Positions 1 through 9,333 are shown, numbered from the stretch's first letter. The stretch is DNA of 64,000 nucleotides from Devosia sp. A8/3-2 (GCA_025452255.1 CP104974.1:2644156-2708155); one strand, 5' to 3'. A program made the numbers and translations. The notes: a model not told the origin generated them from the letters alone.

Positions 1-17
1 ACAATGGCCCTGTTGAT

Positions 18-413
18 TTAGTGGACGAGTGGCAGAAGGGCCCGGATACGGGGATCGTGCAGATAGAGGCCGCCCCATGTCATCGCGCCCAGAAGGAGGG
101 AAATAAGCTCCGGCGGCGATCCCAACTCGCCAATGCGGACATGGGCGCAGATCGCGCCTCCCAGAAAGCCAGTCACTGGGATAGCGCCGAGGACGGCGGT
201 GGCGGGAATGGCGTAAAGCATGGCGCAGGCGAGAATGATCGGACCCAAGATACGGGTCAGGTCCAGCGCGAACCCGGTTTCCTGCAACATGCTTGCCAGC
301 TGTGCCGGCGCGAAAAGCTGAATAGTCCCGTCTGCCGCCGGGGCGATAACGACAAGCGCGCTTATGATCCGGCCGGCCCACAGGCCGCGATGCGAGGTCA
401 TAGTTTCAGGCAC
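18..413 (-). CDS. DoxX-like small integral membrane protein
   Basis: About 131 residues with four hydrophobic segments (roughly residues 12-32, 45-70, 72-88 and 102-118), as in the DoxX/DUF4345-like family of four-helix membrane proteins. The fold and hydrophobic pattern are what I see; the family name is inference and no biochemical role is assigned. The GTG at 413 is preferred as the start because GGAGAG lies six bases upstream; an ATG twelve bases downstream (401) is the alternative. It is transcribed divergently from the LysR gene at 532, which makes it a likely target of that regulator. No frameshift is visible. Confidence 0.6.
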   Translation of the reverse strand: MPETMTSHRGLWAGRIISALVVIAPAADGTIQLFAPAQLASMLQETGFALDLTRILGPIILACAMLYAIPATAVLGAIPVTGFLGGAICAHVRIGELGSPPELISLLLGAMTWGGLYLHDPRIRALLPLVH

Positions 414-531
414 TTGTCGCTCTCCGATGGGGTCATCTAATTTCGGAAGTTACTGTTTCTTTAAGATATGATAAATGTCGGCGAAACTAACGCACTGTTC
501 TATTTTAGAGGAACAATAGTGAGGCGCGGAA

Positions 532-1435
532 ATGCAAAATCTCGAACCCATCCTGATATTCATAACGGTCGTGGAAATGGGGAGCTTCACCCACGCAGCC
601 GATAGCCCGGGGATCCAAAAAGGGAGGGCGTCAACGGCGGTCAGAAAGCTGGAGGAAGATATCGGCGTCAGGCTCCTGCACCGGACGACGCGCAACGTGC
701 AGTTGACTGAGGACGGCCGCGCATTTCATGCCCGTGCCCGGGATCTGCTTGCCGACGTTGATGACCTGCACTCAATGTTTGCAGGCGATCGCGTGAGCTC
801 CGCGGGCGTTTACGGGTCGATCTTCCGACCGAGGTGGCGCGCACGACGATCATGCCGGCCTTGCCGGACTTCATGGCAGCGCACCCCGAGTTGGAGCTGG
901 AGGTGTCGAGTACGGATCGACAAGTCGATCTGGTTCAAGAGGGGTTCGACTGTGTCTTGCGGCTTGGACCCATAAAGGACGAGACGTTGATTGTCCGCCG
1001 ACTCGGCCTGTTGCGCATGGTCAACGCCGCCAGTCCCGCCTATCTGGCGCGCTATGGGGTCCCTCGATCACTGGAAGACCTCCTGCGTCAGCAACATCGG
1101 ACAGTTCATTTTTCGACAATGCTGGGCGCAAGACCCCATGGATGGGAATATCCGCACGGCGACAGCTACGCGACGCTTCAGTTGCCAGTGCGCTACACGT
1201 CAATAGCGCCCAGACCTACGAAGCCGCGGCCCTCGCCGGCATTGGACTGATTCAGGCACCACTCTTGGGCGTTGGCCAATACTTGGAGAGTGGGGCGCTT
1301 GTGGAGATCATACCCGACTTTCGTCGCCGGGCGATCGCCGTGTCCCTCGTCGTGGCACATCGAAGCAACCTGTCACGCCGCGTCCGCGCATTCATGAAAT
1401 GGATCGAAGATGTGCTGACGCCATATCTGGAATAG
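532..1435 (+). CDS. LysR-family transcriptional regulator (frameshifted in this sequence)
   Basis: Restored length is about 300 residues, normal for LysR. The N-terminal winged helix-turn-helix covers residues 1-60 (MQNLEPILIFITVVEMGSF, then AVRKLEEDIGVRLLHRTTR, the typical LysR recognition-helix end). The effector-binding domain follows, with VDLVQEGFDCVLRLGP. Two breaks are needed: near 808 (one G missing in a GGGG run) and near 1192 (GTGGCG read as GTGCG). Both look like sequence error because the coding signal continues immediately in the next frame. The gene is divergent from the DoxX-like gene at 413 and probably controls it and itself from the 414-531 spacer. Confidence 0.75.
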
Positions 1436-1775
1436 CGAGACGAATATTTTCGTGCGGCCCTCGAAACATTGTGAAGTTAGGTCTGCTGGTCGGCGGCCCG
1501 GCGGTCCAACAGAATGTGACACTGAAACCGGCGACCCTTGAAGTACGGCATGAGATATCCTCAAGCTTTTCCGCCTTCTGTCTCCCCAACACCGCAACAG
1601 AACCATTCCGCATCGGGTTCGGCGATAAACGTCCTGCTCCTGCTCCCGGGCCAACGGGCACGCTGGGCCTGCTGCGAACGCTCTCTAAAGTCCAGCCAGA
1701 ACGCCGTGGTTGAGGCCAGTGTCGCGTGAATCCCACTCGGGCGTATGGGGCGGCCGGACGAAACGGTTGGGTGCC
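1436..1775. other. Spacer without a recognised gene
   Basis: Short open frames exist on both strands but none has a convincing start, composition or family resemblance. I see no tRNA, strong hairpin or repeat here. Confidence 0.4.
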
Positions 1776-1916
1776 ATGATCGCGAATACGCTTTGGGGGG
1801 TGAGCAACGCCTTGGCCATGCTGCCCATCATCCGGGCGGCGTATTGGCAGCCTGACCCGGAATTCGAAGCCGATATTGTTGCCGGAAAGATGCAGGCCGA
1901 GGGGGCGAAACCATGA
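1776..1916 (+). CDS. Hypothetical small protein, about 46 residues
   Basis: I do not recognise this protein. It starts at ATG 1776 (or a GTG at 1710 upstream in frame) and contains one hydrophobic stretch (TLWGVSNALAMLPIIRAA) followed by a charged tail. Its stop overlaps the next start in an ATGA arrangement at 1913-1916, which suggests translational coupling and supports both reading frames as real. It could also be the N-terminal part of a single gene broken by an indel. Confidence 0.35.
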   Translation: MIANTLWGVSNALAMLPIIRAAYWQPDPEFEADIVAGKMQAEGAKP

Positions 1917-2377
1917 GCTTTGGAGAAGGATTGCTGCGGGCGCGGGGACAAATTGCGTTCCTGCTGGCGCTGGCAGGCTCGACGGTCGCGATCATCTATC
2001 TGGAAGCGCTTGATACCCAAGGGCGCATCAGAGAGCAGCTGGTGGGCGAATTTGGGGCGAGTGGGCGCATCTCTGCAGCGGGATCGCCTGATCTGACGCT
2101 AGCGGCCCGCACTGCCATAAATACAGCGAGTGAAGGCGATCTGATCGATCAAGACTCGGTGGCACACCGGGCAGCCGCGCTCAATGCCGCGGTCGTCGGT
2201 ATCTCGCGTGGCATCGGGCCCGCCACAGCGCACCGCCAGAGTGCAGATCGGGTTTTGAGCCTGATCGAAGATGGGGATAGCCTACAGGTCAGGACTCTCG
2301 CCCCTGCCCCGGTGTTACTCGCCGCCGCGATGCCGGAATTCGAGCCGAGAGTGCTCGCGCTACTTGGCAACGAATAG
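1913..2377 (+). CDS. Hypothetical membrane-anchored protein, 154 residues
   Basis: Not recognised. Residues 12-32 form one transmembrane or signal-anchor helix (QIAFLLALAGSTVAIIYL); the remaining 120 residues are Ala/Arg/Asp-rich and would lie outside the membrane. It is coupled by ATGA to the 46-residue gene upstream. The 3' end converges on and overlaps by about 18 bases the end of the anti-sigma-type kinase gene on the other strand. No catalytic motif is visible. Confidence 0.45.
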   Translation: MSFGEGLLRARGQIAFLLALAGSTVAIIYLEALDTQGRIREQLVGEFGASGRISAAGSPDLTLAARTAINTASEGDLIDQDSVAHRAAALNAAVVGISRGIGPATAHRQSADRVLSLIEDGDSLQVRTLAPAPVLLAAAMPEFEPRVLALLGNE

Positions 2378-2799
2378 CTTGGTTAGCGTCAATCTGTTCA
2401 CCCCTGCCTTCGGACGAGTATTGGACCTCGTCCATGGTCATCTTGATAAGGGCCAATCCCATGCCGCCTTCCGGCAGATCGGCGAGCTTTTCCGGGTCGA
2501 AATCGAAGTCCGCTGGGGTGCCTGAGTCAAAAAGGCTAGCGAGCATGGGCGGTGCGCGATCAAATATATCGAGCACGACCCGGTCCGCTTTGATGCTGAC
2601 CTTAACGTCGACCGGCGATCCCTTTTCGCCATTGTAACCATGCTTGATGACGTTGTTGATCGCTTCTGACAACGCTGAGTTCAACGTCGTTCAGCGTCTC
2701 TTCGTCCAGTTTGTCTGAGCATAGCGCCCGCACCGCCCCGGCCAGCAACTCCACGCTGCCAAGGTCGCTGTCGATCTGAAGGCTCAATGCTGAGCTCAT
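2360..2799 (-). CDS. RsbW/SpoIIAB-type serine kinase (anti-sigma-like HATPase)
   Basis: GHKL-fold ATP-binding protein of the RsbW family, about 146 residues once restored. The N-box is seen as SEAINNVIKHGYNG, and the G1/G2 region as FDFDPEKLADLPEGGMGLAL. In partner-switching systems this type of protein binds either a sigma factor (or other target) or its STAS antagonist and phosphorylates the latter. Two breaks are needed: near 2680, and at 2405 where CCCCG on the plus strand reads CCCCTG. Removing that base gives a normal RsbW ending (NRLTLTKLFVAK) and a stop at 2360. It follows the STAS gene by ten bases in the same operon. Confidence 0.75.
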
Positions 2800-2809
2800 G
2801 CTCGCGGTC

Positions 2810-3145
2810 CTATGCTATCATGTTGGCCACAGCCGCTTCTGGCGTGTCATGCATCGAAAATACGCGATCCATCCGAGTGAGGGTAAACAGGCGGCGGACG
2901 GGAGCGTTTGCGCCGGCAATCGCCAAGTTGCCCGCCGGGCCGAGCCGCTTGAGACAGGATACAATCACGCCTAGCCCAGAGCTGTCCACAAACTCCACGT
3001 CCCGGAGATCCAAAACCGAGCGGCTCACACCGTCCTCGATCAGGCGGCCAATTTGCTCCTTGAAGGATGGAGCCTTACTCGCGTCCAGCCGCCGCTCGTT
3101 GACGCGGACGATCAAGACGTCCTGAATGTTCTCAGTGGATAGCAT
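2810..3145 (-). CDS. STAS-domain anti-anti-sigma factor (RsbV/SpoIIAA type)
   Basis: A single STAS domain of 111 residues. The phosphorylatable serine lies in the canonical motif FVDSSGLGVIV (about residues 51-61). Unphosphorylated STAS proteins of this type sequester the RsbW-like kinase; phosphorylation by that kinase breaks the interaction, and a PP2C phosphatase reverses it. All three partners are adjacent here. The start at ATG 3145 overlaps the restored end of the phosphatase gene (3132) by 14 bases, so the genes are translationally linked. No frameshift. Confidence 0.88.
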   Translation of the reverse strand: MLSTENIQDVLIVRVNERRLDASKAPSFKEQIGRLIEDGVSRSVLDLRDVEFVDSSGLGVIVSCLKRLGPAGNLAIAGANAPVRRLFTLTRMDRVFSMHDTPEAAVANMIA

Positions 3146-5115
3146 GTGCAGGATTCCATGATGATATTCGTTCGACGACGAGCACGCTCACGTCGTCGGT
3201 CAAGGTGTCGTGGCCGCGCCAGTTTCTCAGAGATGCCTCGAGCACTGGAGGATTTTTGGCGTCGGCCCGTCGGCGTGTTCGGTGACGAGTGCGCGTAAGC
3301 GATCTTCAGAGTAGAACTCGCCAACTGGGTTTTCCGTTTCAATCACGCCGTCCGAATAGATTAGAAGGCGGTCGCCTGCGTCGAAGTCGAACTCGATACT
3401 GTCGTAACTCACCTGTTGCAGCACGCCTATTGGAAACCCACTCTCTCCCAGAAAATGAACGGACCTGTCCGCCCGAATAAGGAGTGGGCTGGGGTGCCCA
3501 GCCTGAACGATCCTCGCGAATGGGCGGACGGGGTCGATTTCTCCGAGAATGGTGGTGAAATATGGCAGTTCCGGTGGCCATTGCCGGTTTATCTCGGCAA
3601 CGATGTCTTCCAGCAGCACGCCTTGCTGACGAGTGAGGATTGCTTGCGAGAGGGTATGCTGCCCCGCCACAGATACCAAGGCGGCGGCCGCTCCGTGCCC
3701 TGCGACGTCGATCTGAAAACCCCACGGCGCCATTGGGACGCCTGATTACATTATAGGTGTCTCCCGCGATCAGTGCGGAAGGCAGGTAAAGCCCGGTGTG
3801 GAAAATACTGTCGACTGTCGCGGGGACAGGCAGCATGGCTATCTGAATTGTTGCGGCGGCTTCGAGATCATGCCGCAGGCGGTCATATGTTTCCTGCAGA
3901 TCGAGATGGAGGCGTTGCAGCTCCTGTTGCGTGCGCTGCCGCATGATGGCATTAGCCTTGAAAGTGCGGAGCGCGTCGGTCATCAGGCCGAGCTCGTCTT
4001 GACGACGGGCGCGGGGAGCGGGCGTGGAAAGATCGTTCGCGGCAAGGCGTACCATCGCCTCGGTGACGCTGCCTATTGGCTTTATGACGCGGCGCCGGAC
4101 CACGCGCAGGATCAGGATCGCAGCCAAAGCCCCAGCAACCGCCACAAGGCCAACCAACACCGCGGAACGCTGCGCCTGAGTAACAAGCAGCTCAAGGCGC
4201 GATCGCGAGCTATTCAAAAGGACCGTCTGCAAGTCGCTGAGGATCGCTAGACCGGCTTCGGAGGTCTCCTCCCAAGCCTCCACCACCCCCTCGGGCGGAG
4301 GCGTAGTGGCGGCATTGAAAAGATCAAGCTGCAGCGGTTCATAGGTTTGCCGGAAAAATTCTGCGGCAGCCGATATCCCCGCTCTAACGTCGGGAGCTAG
4401 GGGGCGGAGGTCTCGTTGTCAATAAGCTGCCGTGCCAGATCCATGCGGCCGATAATACGCTGCAGCGTTGTCGCGTGTTGCTCTCGCTGCCGTCCCGTAC
4501 TTGTAAGCAGCGCTACGCCGATGGCCTCGTTGAAGGCGATAGCTTCGTTCAGGACATTCACGAAAGACCGAAAATTGGCCTCGGCCGAGAGAACTGGATC
4601 AACCGGTCGGTTGTTTTGCAGGAGATCCAGCCGAGACGCTTGGAGATCACCCACAAGGTCAGTCGCTTGAATTAGCCAGGGCCTACAGCTTCGCCGGAAT
4701 AGTCTGACTCCTCACCATCTATCACTTTGTCCACATTCTCCCGGAGGGAAGCAATTTCCGCTTGAGTTTGACTTAACGTGGCCAGTTTTTGCGGAGTGTC
4801 GCGTAGATATAAATGGCTGGCTTCCAGCTCATCTCAGGCGCGCAGTAGCGCTTGATCGGCCTGCATACGCATGGTCCGCAACGGTTCGGCAAGGTCGCTC
4901 CCGTCTGGCCGGATAAGCTGGATATAGGTCTTGGTTCTCTCGCGGGAGAGTGCGGTGCTGGCCACCAGCAGTTCTTCTCGTACGCTGTTGGAGGCCTGTA
5001 ACCGGCGTGCCGTGTCCAACTTGGCAAGCTCCTCCTGCAGGAGGATGAGCGCTACCAGGATCAGCGCGAAACCGAGTCCACAAGTCAGCACCGGGATGAT
5101 GTGGCGTATCTTCAT
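3132..5115 (-). CDS. Membrane HAMP-SpoIIE/PP2C phosphatase (RsbU-like), several frameshifts
   Basis: Restored length is about 660 residues. Order from the N-terminus: transmembrane helix (VLTCGLGFALILVALILL), a mainly helical periplasmic sensor region of around 300 residues, a second transmembrane helix (LVGLVAVAGALAAILILRVV), a HAMP linker (RRVIKPIGSVTEAMVRLAAN), a coiled coil, then a PP2C/SpoIIE domain. Metal-site elements visible are AGDTYNV, DVAGHG and a late DTLTDDVSVLVV. The role is to dephosphorylate the neighbouring STAS protein in response to an envelope signal. Breaks lie near 4840, 4660, 4300-4390, 3740 and 3230. They restore a continuous family-like protein, so I read them as sequence errors. 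The sensor resembles no ligand-binding family I can name. Confidence 0.78.
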
Positions 5116-5856
5116 GGACTACTCGATTGGCTCACTCGCATGGTGAGACAATGGGGGATGTTTCATACTGATGCAATCTTCAGCCAACCAGATGCATCGA
5201 GGCTGGGCACGCCGGCTCGCTCCTTCCGAGCAACACCCGCTCTGAAGGCGAGGAAGCAGGTTGCCTGCCATGATGTCATTTATCGACGGACCCTACCTCG
5301 TAGCCGAGGCGGAGTTAGCGAACGTCTGCTTCCTGAGGTAGCAACATCAAGTCCAGACCGTTTGCACTGGCCCCAAGCCGATCATAGCTTCCCTAATACG
5401 ATTATTCGCTAACAGGGCAGGGGCCTCATCATTAGAGAAAGTGAAAGCCATAGAGCCGGCGCAAGTAGATCTTCGTGACGTTCCCACTGTTGGGCATACT
5501 GTAGCGCTATCCCGGTTGCACGAAGTGGGAACTCTCGTTGGCGGCATTGAGCTGATAGCCGGCCTGTCACGCCGGAGGTCGTGGGTTCGAGCCCGTCTCT
5601 CGCGCCGCCCCTCTCCTAGGGTTTGCGCGTTTCACTTCCCTTTCAACTTTTTGAACTCGTCGGTTTTGATCGATTGAGTTCCTCATCTTGGCGGCCAAGA
5701 ACTCAACGGGCGCGCTGCCGGCGTTTGCTGCCTAAGGCGGGCCACGGCAACAAGCTGTCGGACAACGTTTGCGGTTCTTTGGCTTCCGCGCCGGTCAACT
5801 GGCCGGTTACCTCGTCGGAACAGACGAGAATCGGCCATGTAAGGGCTCCCGGCCGG
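5116..5856. other. Long spacer with a tRNA-Asp-like remnant and no convincing gene
   Basis: Between the phosphatase start and the GntR stop I see no protein-coding signal. The only structured element is the tRNA-like 3' portion at about 5559-5610, listed separately. Confidence 0.45.
5559..5610 (+). tRNA. Possible tRNA-Asp(GTC) 3' remnant, 5' half missing
   Basis: 5559-5575 forms a perfect five-pair anticodon stem with loop CTGTCAC, giving anticodon GTC (Asp). It is followed by AGGTC and a T-arm at 5581-5596 (GTGGG, TTCGAG, CCCGT), whose loop is one base short of normal. The sequence then runs into CTCTCGCGCCGCC, which does not pair with anything suitable upstream, and no D-arm or 5' acceptor strand is visible. 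I read it as a tRNA fragment, possibly an attachment-site remnant. A decayed or mis-sequenced full tRNA is the alternative. Confidence 0.4.
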
Positions 5857-6539
5857 CTAGATGAAGAGGCTAGCGTTCCGGGTCTCTAGGTCGGGTAGAT
5901 CGTCCAGGATGCTGCCCAGATGCTCGGCCATGGCGCGTTGGGCCCCCTCGACGTCATGTCCATCGATGGCGGCCATGATCTCCTGATGTTCAGCACGCGG
6001 CGCGCCATGTCGGCTCTGGCTCTGCAGGGTCATGTTGCAGACCCGGTCCATATGCGTCTTCATATCGGCAATGGCGATCCAGTGATGCCGACCCCGGCCC
6101 CCTGCGCCACGGCAAAATGAAACGCTTCGTCATGCTCGCGGAAGCCAGCGTGGTCGAGCCTGCCGGCCGCTTCTTCCTGTTTGATCAACAGGCTGGCTAT
6201 GCGTTTGCGCTGCCGAGCATCAAAACTCTGTGCAGCCTTGGCGACCACGGCAAGTTCCACCGCCTGCCGAACAAACAGCGCCTCGGTCATCTCCTTGGCC
6301 GAAATGCGCGCCACGACCGTGCCCCGATGCGGCCGGATTTCGATCAATCTTGAATTGGCCAGACGAATCAACGCCTCGCGCACCGGCTGTCGCGACACGC
6401 CGAGACGGGTAGCGATATCCTGTTCGCTGAGCCGCGATCCCGGCAGCAGCTCCAGCTCGATGATGGCGCGCCGCAGATCTTTTTCGATCGACGCGGCGGC
6501 GCTTTCACCGCTCTCGGCCACCTGCATTTCAAGAGTCAT
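5857..6539 (-). CDS. GntR-family (FadR subfamily) transcriptional regulator
   Basis: N-terminal winged helix with the GntR signature LLPGSRLSEQDIATRLGVSR and PVREALIRLANSRLI (about residues 30-70), then an all-helical FCD-type effector domain (REHDEAFHFAVAQGAG, later MKTHMDRVCNMTL). One break near 6085-6095 separates the two halves of the FCD domain. I favour the ATG at 6539 over the one at 6560 because a perfect 7-base inverted repeat (ATTGACA/TGTCAAT, 6559-6577) then lies just upstream as a likely operator. The gene is divergent from the aldehyde dehydrogenase/sugar transporter operon and is its probable regulator. Confidence 0.8.
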
Positions 6540-6558
6540 ATTACATCTCGCCCACGCC

Positions 6559-6606
6559 ATTGACAGCTTGTGTCAATGCGCCATACGGTACCATACAATT
6601 CCATAC
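6559..6606. promoter_or_regulatory. Candidate GntR operator region: inverted repeat plus three CCATAC repeats
   Basis: A perfect inverted repeat ATTGACA-N5-TGTCAAT spans 6559-6577. Directly beside it CCATAC occurs three times at 6581, 6591 and 6601, exactly ten bases apart, so on one face of the helix. The block lies in the divergent spacer between the GntR gene and the aldehyde dehydrogenase. Its function as an operator is inference. Confidence 0.5.
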
Positions 6607-6657
6607 AGGACGTAGAGAAACGTCCAAATATATTCGAGGAGGTGGGTTTAGCCCGCC

Positions 6658-8205
6658 ATGGCGATATCCATGCAGTCACGCTTTCAGGACAATTTCGTCG
6701 CGCCGAACCTTAGTGATCCGCGGCTGGCGAGTAAACGCGCCTATCGCATGATGATCGATGGCAGGTCGGTCGACGCGCAATCGGGAGAAACCATCACCCG
6801 CGAAAGCCCCGGCCATCGCGGCAAGGTCATCGGCGAGTGGCCGGCGGGCGGCGCGGCCGATGCGGAACTCGCCATCACTGCGGCACGGCGCGCCTTCGAC
6901 ACGGGCGCTCGGCCGCGGATGAGCGGCGCAGAGCGCTCCACAATCCTGCATGCCGTCGTGGCCAAAATCCTCGACCATGTCGACGAACTCGGTCTGATCG
7001 AATGCCTCGAAACCGGCAAACCGCTGGAACAAGCCAAGGGCGAGATCGGCTATTGCGCCGACCTGTGGAGCTATGCTGCCGGCATGTCGCGCGGTCTTGA
7101 AGGCGCGACGCATAACAATATCGGCGAAAATCGCCTCGGCCTCGTCTTGCGGGAGCCGGCCGGCGTCGTTGGCATCATTACGCCGTGGAATTTCCCCTTC
7201 ATCATCGTCTCTGAGCGTGTGCCCCGGGCCCCGGGCGCCGGCTGCACCGTCGTGGTCAAGCCAAGCGAATTCACCTCCGGCACCACTATCCGCCTCGCCG
7301 AACTGGCACTTGAGGCGGGCCTGCCGGCTGGCGTTTTCAACGTCATCACCGGCTATGGCCCTGCCGTGGGGCAAGTGCTGGCGGAAGATCCGCGCGTCGA
7401 TGTCTTGGCCTTTACCGGCTCGGTCCGTGTCGGCACCGCGCTCGCCGGACTCGCCGCGGCCGGGGTCAAGCGCGTGGGCTCGGAGCTGGGCGGCAAAGGA
7501 CCGCAGATCGTCTTTGCCGATGCCGATCTGGATGCTGCCGCCGATGGCATTGCCTATGGCGTTTATCACAATGCCGGCCAGTGCTGCATTTCCGGCAGCC
7601 GGCTGCTGGTTGAGAATTCGATCCGACAACCACTGCTCGAGCGGGTACTGGAACTCTCGCGCAAGCTGCCCTTTGGCGACCCGCTTGGCGCGGCTACGCG
7701 CTTTGGTGCCATGGTCAGCCGCAACCACCTCGAAAAGGTGGCGAGCTATGTGGCCGCCGGCGTCAACGAAGGCGCCGAATTGCTGTTGGGCGGCGACATG
7801 GTCGATGCCAAATCGGGCAATTTTTTTCTGCTCCCACGGTTTTCGACAAGGTGCGCCCCGACATGGCCATCGCCCGAGAGGAAATCTTCGGGCCGGTTTT
7901 GGCCACCATTGGTTTCGACACGCCCGAGGAAGCTGTCGCTCTGGCCAATGGCACGCCATTTGGCCTCTCGGCCAGCGTCTGGTCGCGCTGATCTCGAAAA
8001 CGCCATCCAGACGACGCGCAAGCTGCGCGCCGGGCGGTGCTGGATCAATTCGGTGATCGACGGCACGCCCGAACTGCCCATCGGTGGCTACAAGAAAAGC
8101 GGCACCGGCCGCGAGCTCAGGCGCTTCGGCTTTGACGAATATTCCCAGTTCAAGGGTCTGCACATGATACTTGGGCGGGGCCAACCCCGGTTCCAGCACT
8201 CCTGA
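6658..8205 (+). CDS. NAD(P)-dependent aldehyde dehydrogenase
   Basis: About 515 residues, full length for the ALDH superfamily. Visible motifs: GIITPWNFPF and VVVKPSEFTSG (cofactor pocket), the general-base segment ELGGKGPQIVFADAD, and the catalytic cysteine in HNAGQCCISGSRLL. A stretch from about 7840 to 7989 is read out of frame, between a lost C near 7838 and an extra T at 7989, which hides the conserved EEIFGPV segment. Positions 7223-7233 read CCCCGGGCCCCGGG where family members usually keep a hydrophobic residue; this fits two CCTGG sites miscalled. It heads the sugar transporter operon and probably oxidises an aldehyde made from the imported sugar; the substrate cannot be read from sequence. 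Confidence 0.85.
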   Translation: MAISMQSRFQDNFVAPNLSDPRLASKRAYRMMIDGRSVDAQSGETITRESPGHRGKVIGEWPAGGAADAELAITAARRAFDTGARPRMSGAERSTILHAVVAKILDHVDELGLIECLETGKPLEQAKGEIGYCADLWSYAAGMSRGLEGATHNNIGENRLGLVLREPAGVVGIITPWNFPFIIVSERVPRAPGAGCTVVVKPSEFTSGTTIRLAELALEAGLPAGVFNVITGYGPAVGQVLAEDPRVDVLAFTGSVRVGTALAGLAAAGVKRVGSELGGKGPQIVFADADLDAAADGIAYGVYHNAGQCCISGSRLLVENSIRQPLLERVLELSRKLPFGDPLGAATRFGAMVSRNHLEKVASYVAAGVNEGAELLLGGDMVDAKSGNFFLLPRFSTRCAPTWPSPERKSSGRFWPPLVSTRPRKLSLWPMARHLASRPASGRADLENAIQTTRKLRAGRCWINSVIDGTPELPIGGYKKSGTGRELRRFGFDEYSQFKGLHMILGRGQPRFQHS

Positions 8206-8217
8206 CCGGCCGAAGGC

Positions 8218-8242
8218 AAAATCGCTCCAGTGGAGCGATTTT
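8218..8242 (+). terminator. Strong hairpin between aldehyde dehydrogenase and sugar-binding protein
   Basis: An 11-base perfect stem (AAAATCGCTCC / GGAGCGATTTT) with loop AGT, 12 bases after the dehydrogenase stop. It lacks a long T run, so it may be a partial terminator, or an mRNA-stabilising element giving different expression of the transporter genes downstream. Confidence 0.6.
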
Positions 8243-8376
8243 AGGGAGGGAGGCCATGAGGGCTATGCCCGAATGGCAGGAGCAGCGGAACCGGGAGCAG
8301 AATTCGGCGGCGTGAGAACGCCGCCGGAAGCGGGACCTGAGGAGGACCCGTCAGATATCCAAGGGAGGATTAAGCG

Positions 8377-9333
8377 ATGAATTTGACCAAGTCGAAAGCC
8401 GCTTTGCTGGCCGGCTGCGCCCTGTTCGCCACTATCGGTGGTGCCGCGGCCCGAGATGATCCGGTCAAGGCAACCATGATCATCTATCTCGATCCCAGCG
8501 TGCAGTTCTTCAATCCGGTGGTTAACGGCGCCCGAGACGCCGCAGCCGCCTTCAACGTCGATCTGGACGTGCAATATGCCAATAATGATCCGGTCCGCCA
8601 GAACGACCTGATCGAGAGCGCCGTGGCCACCGGTGTCGATGGCATCGCTGTCGCCATTTCGAGCTCCGACGCCTTTGACGACAGCATCTGCGCCGCCGTC
8701 GAGGCCGGTATCGTGGTCATCGGCTTCAACAATGACGACCTCGAGGGTGCGGACGGCAATTGCCGCCGGGCCTATGTCGGCATGGATGAATTCGCATCGG
8801 GCTATGAGCTGGGCATCCGCATGATCGAAGCCTTCGATCTCAAGGAAGGCGACGTGGTCTTCAACCCGCGCGAAATTCCCGAGGCCAGCTTTGCGGTGGC
8901 GCGGGGCGGCGGCATCGAAAAGGCCATGAGCGAGCATGGCATCACGGTGGAAACCGTGCGCGCGGGCCTCGATCCGGCCGAAGCGCAGAACATCATGGCC
9001 CGTGCGCTGATCGCCAATCCGGATATCAAGGCGGTCTTCGGCACCGGTTCGGTCACCTCCACCGTTGGCGCCGGCGCCATCAAGGACGCAGGTGTCGATG
9101 TGCCCTTTGGCGGCTTCGATCTCGCGGTCGAAATCGTGGATGCGGTGGAATCCGGGGCCATGTTCGCCACCATGGACCAGCAGCCCTATTTGCAGGGCTA
9201 TTATCCGATCGCCCAGATCGCCATGGCGGCCCGCTATGGCCTGACCCCGACCGATGTCGATACCGGCCGTGGTGCCTTCCTCAATCAGGAACGCATCGGC
9301 GTCGTGAAGCCCTTTATCGGCACTTATCGCTGA
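8377..9333 (+). CDS. Sugar ABC transporter substrate-binding protein (ribose/LacI type)
   Basis: 318 residues, intact. The N-terminal signal peptide ends near Ala-Ala-Ala-Arg (residues 22-26). The body is a type I periplasmic binding fold: an N-terminal lobe with NPVVNGARDAAAAFNVDLDV, QNDLIESAVATGVDGIAVAI and a hinge, then GTGSVTSTVGAGAIKDAG and GGFDLAVEIVDAVESG in the C-terminal lobe. A ribosome site (GGGAGG) sits 10 bases upstream of ATG 8377. It delivers a pentose-like or related carbohydrate to the permease and ATPase encoded next. The exact sugar is not determinable. Confidence 0.9.
   Translation: MNLTKSKAALLAGCALFATIGGAAARDDPVKATMIIYLDPSVQFFNPVVNGARDAAAAFNVDLDVQYANNDPVRQNDLIESAVATGVDGIAVAISSSDAFDDSICAAVEAGIVVIGFNNDDLEGADGNCRRAYVGMDEFASGYELGIRMIEAFDLKEGDVVFNPREIPEASFAVARGGGIEKAMSEHGITVETVRAGLDPAEAQNIMARALIANPDIKAVFGTGSVTSTVGAGAIKDAGVDVPFGGFDLAVEIVDAVESGAMFATMDQQPYLQGYYPIAQIAMAARYGLTPTDVDTGRGAFLNQERIGVVKPFIGTYR

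Noticed and set aside
1392..1736. Minus-strand open frame in the spacer after the LysR gene
   Set aside because: No ribosome site, unusual composition and no recognisable segment.
6741..8199. Long minus-strand open frame opposite the aldehyde dehydrogenase
   Set aside because: It is a GC-rich antisense shadow with no family features; the plus-strand enzyme is unmistakable.
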